Part shown: positions 61,281 through 64,000 of the stretch, in pieces | How positions within the stretch are numbered: position 1 is the first letter of the stretch | Layout: each line of letters opens with the position of its first letter | DNA from: JAHJDS01 sp964569795 | GTDB lineage: Bacteria > Desulfobacterota > Desulfarculia > Desulfarculales > JAHJDS01 | Direction of reading: 5' to 3' | DNA: 64,000 nucleotides | Assembly (NCBI GenBank): GCA_964569795.1 | Contig: CAZMVB010000013.1 | Span: 56,927 to 120,926, forward strand | Position numbers and translations under genes: made by a program | Notes under the pieces: model-generated | Told to the model about the DNA's origin: nothing | What the model saw: only the letters and a program-made list of their open reading frames with translations | Databases searched by the model: none

Positions 61281-62456
61281 GTGTCTAAAGAATGGTCGAT
61301 CCGGGCCGGGTGGCTGATTGACGGCAGCGGCGGGCCGGTCCGCAAAGACGTTCGGGTCGAGATCGAGGACGGTCTGATCACCGGTCTTGAGGACGATGTG
61401 GAACAAGGCGGGCCGGCCGAGGATCTCCGCGCTTGCACCCTGACCCCGGCCCTGACCGACGCCCACGCCCACTTGTTCATGTCGCCCACGCCGGACATGG
61501 CCGAGCGGCAGGGCCAGTTGTCGGCCGGCTATGACGAACTGAAGCCGGCCATGATCGACCGCGCCAGGCAACTGCTGGCCGCCGGGGTGCTGGCGGTCCG
61601 CGACGGCGGGGATTACGGTGGATTTTCGCTGAGGCTGCGCGACGGGCGGCCGGCCGGGTCGCCGCTGACCATCAAGTCACCTGGCCGGGCCTGGCACGCC
61701 CCGGGTCGTTACGGCCGTTTGGTCGGCCGGAGCGTGGCCGGGGCCGGCCTGGCCGCGGCCGTGGCCGCCGCACCGGACAACGTGGACCATGTCAAGATCG
61801 TCAACTCCGGGCTCAACAGCCTCCTGAAATTCGGCCGCCTGACCGACCCCCAGTTCTCGACCGACGAACTGCGCGGCGCGGTCCGGGCGGCCGGGGCCCG
61901 GGGGCTTAAGGTCATGGTCCACGCCAACGGCCCCGAGCCGGTCAGGCGGGCCGTCGAGGCCGGGGCGGGGTCCATCGAGCACGGCTTCTTCATGGGCCGG
62001 GAAAATTTGAGTCGGCTGCGGGACGCGGCCTGCGTCTGGGTGCCCACGGCGGTGACCATGCAGGGCCTGGCCTTATCCCTGCCGGCCGGGGACCCGCGCG
62101 TCGAGGGCGCCCGGCGCAACCTGGAGCATCAGCTCGATCAAATCCGGCTGGCCCGGGACCGGGGCGTGATCGTGGCCTGCGGCACGGACGCCGGGACCCT
62201 GGGGGTGGTCCACGGCCGGTCGATTTACGAGGAGATGGGACTGCTCATGGAGGCCGGGTTTTCCCTGGCGGAAACGGTGGCCGCGGCCGGCGGCATCGGG
62301 GCTGAACTGGCGGGGGTGGCCGATGGTCTCGGCCGGCTGGCCCCGGGCCGGCCGGCCACCTGGCTGGTCTTTGCCAAAAGCCCGGACCGGATGGCCGCCT
62401 CGCTCACCAGGCCCACGGCCGTGTATGTCCGGGGGGTGCGGTTGAGCCTCGACTGA
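61281..62456 (+). CDS. Amidohydrolase-family metal-dependent hydrolase
   Basis: A protein of 391 residues from a GTG with GGGGAGGG upstream. Metal-site residues are H62 and H64 (TDAHAHLF), a probable carboxylated Lys in DHVKIVNS, His in VMVHANG and IEHGFF, and Asp in CGTDAG. It resembles imidazolonepropionase/prolidase-like enzymes, but the substrate is unknown. It is divergent from proA. Its last 230 bases overlap an opposite-strand reading frame. Confidence 0.9.
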   Translation: MSKEWSIRAGWLIDGSGGPVRKDVRVEIEDGLITGLEDDVEQGGPAEDLRACTLTPALTDAHAHLFMSPTPDMAERQGQLSAGYDELKPAMIDRARQLLAAGVLAVRDGGDYGGFSLRLRDGRPAGSPLTIKSPGRAWHAPGRYGRLVGRSVAGAGLAAAVAAAPDNVDHVKIVNSGLNSLLKFGRLTDPQFSTDELRGAVRAAGARGLKVMVHANGPEPVRRAVEAGAGSIEHGFFMGRENLSRLRDAACVWVPTAVTMQGLALSLPAGDPRVEGARRNLEHQLDQIRLARDRGVIVACGTDAGTLGVVHGRSIYEEMGLLMEAGFSLAETVAAAGGIGAELAGVADGLGRLAPGRPATWLVFAKSPDRMAASLTRPTAVYVRGVRLSLD

Positions 62457-62929
62457 GGGGCGGGGTGGGGCGGCTCCCCGACCGAGGGACTGACCCGGAG
62501 ACGGACCGGGACCACGGTCATCAATTCCAGAGTGACCAGGACCGCGCTCAGGATCAGGGCCCACAGGGCGAAGGCCCCCTGGGTCCGTCTCAGGGATTGA
62601 CCGCGTCCCGGCCGGGCCGGGTCGGCCCGGCCCCCGGGCCGGATAAAACTCAGGACCAGACTGGTCCCCAGGAGCAGTCCCAGCCCGATGAGGATCGCGC
62701 CGCCGAACACATAGGCCCCCCAGGCAACCTGCATGTGCCAGACATGGCCCAGGCCCGACGCGGCGTCGATGATGACCCACACCCCCCAGCCCAGGCCGGC
62801 CAGGCCCAGCCAGGGGACGATCTTGTCCAGGACCGCCCGGGCCCGTTCTCTCTTGGCCAGGACGACGTTGGGCATGACCAGCAGACCCAGGACAAACATC
62901 ACGGCGGCGGTGATCAGGCCCATGGTCAT
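62225..62929 (-). CDS. Membrane protein, unknown function, 3' end antisense to the amidohydrolase gene
   Basis: A protein of up to 234 residues. The first 155 residues look real: four hydrophobic segments (about 3-25, 38-58, 68-95, 118-142) separated by short basic loops. No stop occurs until 62225, so the last 75 residues are read antisense to the amidohydrolase gene and look like shadow translation (RPRPSATPASSAPMPPAAA). Either the overlap is real or a frameshift has removed the true stop near 62460. The ribosome site is weak. Confidence 0.5.
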   Translation of the reverse strand: MTMGLITAAVMFVLGLLVMPNVVLAKRERARAVLDKIVPWLGLAGLGWGVWVIIDAASGLGHVWHMQVAWGAYVFGGAILIGLGLLLGTSLVLSFIRPGGRADPARPGRGQSLRRTQGAFALWALILSAVLVTLELMTVVPVRLRVSPSVGEPPHPAPQSRLNRTPRTYTAVGLVSEAAIRSGLLAKTSQVAGRPGASRPRPSATPASSAPMPPAAATVSARENPASMSSPISS

Positions 62930-63125
62930 GGAGCGACCCCGGTGACAGGTTGAAGAGACGATCCGAGTTTACCACCCAACCACCGGCGGCGCAAAGTGGC
63001 GGTCCTGACAATCAAGGGGCTGGGGAAAATGGTGGTTCGTTCTGACCGACGGATGGTATGGTGAGGCCGTCTATTTCATGAATGAGCGCCTGTTTGGACT
63101 CGGGGCCGGGAGATTCGAGTGGACG

Positions 63126-63299
63126 ATGCCGACATTTGTATTGACTTTTGGGTGCGACGGCTGCGGGCAGTGTCTCGAGGCCTGCGCCCTCCAGGCCATA
63201 AAGATCGAGGACGGCCGGGCCGAGATCGACCCTGAGGTGTGCCGCGACTGCGAGGCCTGCCTTGAGGTCTGCCCCCGGGAGGCGATCGTTCAGACGTGA
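63126..63299 (+). CDS. 2[4Fe-4S] ferredoxin
   Basis: A protein of 57 residues with two complete cluster motifs, CDGCGQCLEAC and CRDCEACLEVCP, in a clostridial-type ferredoxin. ATG 63126 gives the usual length; the in-frame ATG at 63078 would add 16 atypical residues. The ribosome site is weak for both. It is coupled to the next gene by GTGA. The 196 bases upstream hold no other gene. Confidence 0.88.
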   Translation: MPTFVLTFGCDGCGQCLEACALQAIKIEDGRAEIDPEVCRDCEACLEVCPREAIVQT

Positions 63300-63736
63300 A
63301 CTGGAACCTGCTGATCAGACTGGGGCTGGCCCACTTCCTGGCCGACGTGGTCGTCAACCCGCGGGCCCTGGCCCGGCGCAAGCGGGGCGGCACCGTCTGG
63401 ACCCGGGGCGCGGCCCTGGCCGTTCACGCCGGGTTCAACGCCGCGCTGGCCCTGCTTCTGGTCTGGGATTTCACCGGCCGGGGCTGGCTGATCGCCGGGA
63501 TCATTTTCGTGACCCACTATCTGATCGACGCCGCACGGCGGCAGATTTCGAAACGCCTGATTCCGGGCGCGGCCGGGGACGTGTCCAAGTTCCACGCCCT
63601 CAAAATCTTGATCGATCCCCGAAAGGCCCCGCCCGAGTCCTGGTGGGAGCGCAACGCCCGGACCTGGGCCGCCCTGGCCCTGGCTGATCAGGCGGCCCAC
63701 GGCCTGGTCATCATCGGCCTGGCCCTTTTGTTTTGA
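63296..63736 (+). CDS. DUF3307-like membrane protein
   Basis: A protein of 146 residues from a GTG overlapping the ferredoxin stop. LGLAHFLADVVVNPRALARR, the middle helix IAGIIFVTHYLIDAARR and the late DQAAHGLVIIGLALLF helix match DUF3307 (HFLADF...H.LID...DQxxH), with three to four membrane helices and conserved His residues. Function unknown; coupling to a ferredoxin is suggestive but not explained. Confidence 0.75.
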   Translation: MNWNLLIRLGLAHFLADVVVNPRALARRKRGGTVWTRGAALAVHAGFNAALALLLVWDFTGRGWLIAGIIFVTHYLIDAARRQISKRLIPGAAGDVSKFHALKILIDPRKAPPESWWERNARTWAALALADQAAHGLVIIGLALLF

Positions 63737-63789
63737 TCGCGTGACAGCGGTCCGGAGTCGGCCTCCCCGGCCGCTGACCGGTCCTCCGG

Positions 63790-64000
63790 TTATTCCACCC
63801 CAGCCGCGGCGGCGGGCACCCTCCCGCCGTTGTCCATCAGGGCCTTCACCGGCGGCAGGCCGTAAGGCGAGTGCTCCTGGAGGGCCTTCAGCACGGTGCC
63901 GCCTCCGGTGAAAAAGTAGTAGTCAGCGTCGTGCATCACGCTCAAGAACAGACCCGGACAGAGGTCCTTGAACTCCTGGAGGGTGTCGCCGCCGCCGTAC
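63790..64000 (-). CDS. pgk: Probable phosphoglycerate kinase, C-terminal end (partial)
   Basis: The last 69 residues of a gene running out of the window, ending at a TAA. YGGGDTLQEF, then YYFFTGGGTVLKALQ and GLPPVKALMDN, match the C-terminal GGGD and TGGG loops and the LPxxxAL segment of phosphoglycerate kinase. The wording around TGGG (FTGGG rather than STGGG) is unusual. Convergent with the DUF3307 gene, with 53 bases between stops. Confidence 0.7.
   Translation of the reverse strand, partial: YGGGDTLQEFKDLCPGLFLSVMHDADYYFFTGGGTVLKALQEHSPYGLPPVKALMDNGGRVPAAAAGVE

Overview
The window is GC-rich and gene-dense. It reads as the chromosome of a motile, probably anaerobic Gram-negative bacterium, most likely a member of the former Deltaproteobacteria (Desulfobacterota). 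The basis for that is a tungsten-type aldehyde:ferredoxin oxidoreductase operon with HdrD/GlcF-like CCG iron-sulfur proteins, a flagellin with sigma28- and sigma54-type promoters, a large Maf/CgeB flagellin-glycosylation block, a DUF849 (Kce/BKACE) enzyme, and many proteins carrying TPRs. No gene here fixes the genus. I see no CRISPR array, insertion sequence, integrase or rRNA. One tRNA (Pro, anticodon UGG) is present.

Layout. 1-2.9 kb: a stand-alone dnaK, then a 410-base spacer with a candidate small structured RNA and two terminators, then a small secreted protein. 2.9-5.1 kb: an NB-ARC (STAND) ATPase with five near-identical TPRs on the minus strand, lower in GC than its neighbours. 5.3-6.3 kb: a cytidylate-kinase-like protein with a BON-like tail. 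6.4-12.2 kb: a five-gene redox operon (Fe-S protein, FAD oxidase, CCG protein, ferredoxin, AOR). 12.2-17.7 kb: a minus-strand run of a two-component pair, trmO, ruvA, ruvC, yebC and rlmE. 18.1-25.3 kb: an HD-GYP phosphodiesterase, a flavin-reductase-like protein, flagellin, fliD and fliS.

25.4-40.1 kb: a minus-strand block of two small unknown proteins and eight tightly overlapping genes (two Maf proteins, three CgeB-type glycosyltransferases, GT2, GT4 and GT9 enzymes). Its position beside flagellin makes flagellin glycosylation the natural reading. 40.2-42.8 kb: tadA, a small zinc-ribbon protein, tRNA-Pro, rdgB, rph and a zincin. 43-52.3 kb: a membrane protein of unknown role, a PAS/GGDEF cyclase, an ArsB/NhaD-type transporter with a UspA protein, an MBL-fold protein, a DUF427 protein, a membrane-bound class III cyclase and a hotdog thioesterase. 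52.3-56.3 kb: two tandem paralogues joining a class III cyclase domain, a membrane segment, a FlgO/TolB-like domain and TPRs. 56.5-64 kb: Kce/BKACE, an APC permease and an SDR, then proA, an amidohydrolase, a membrane protein, a ferredoxin, a DUF3307 membrane protein and the 3' end of a probable pgk.

Genes are packed with 4-base start/stop overlaps (ATGA, GTGA and probably one CTGA), so start codons are often fixed by the upstream stop. Signalling genes for cyclic di-GMP (HD-GYP, GGDEF) and cyclic AMP/GMP (three class III cyclases) are unusually dense. The HD-GYP gene lies directly upstream of flagellin. The most novel-looking elements are a shared N-terminal module joining Maf proteins to CgeB-type glycosyltransferases, the small RNA candidate downstream of dnaK, the NB-ARC/TPR protein with no recognisable effector domain, and the tandem cyclase-FlgO-TPR pair with a conserved, apparently gene-converted core.
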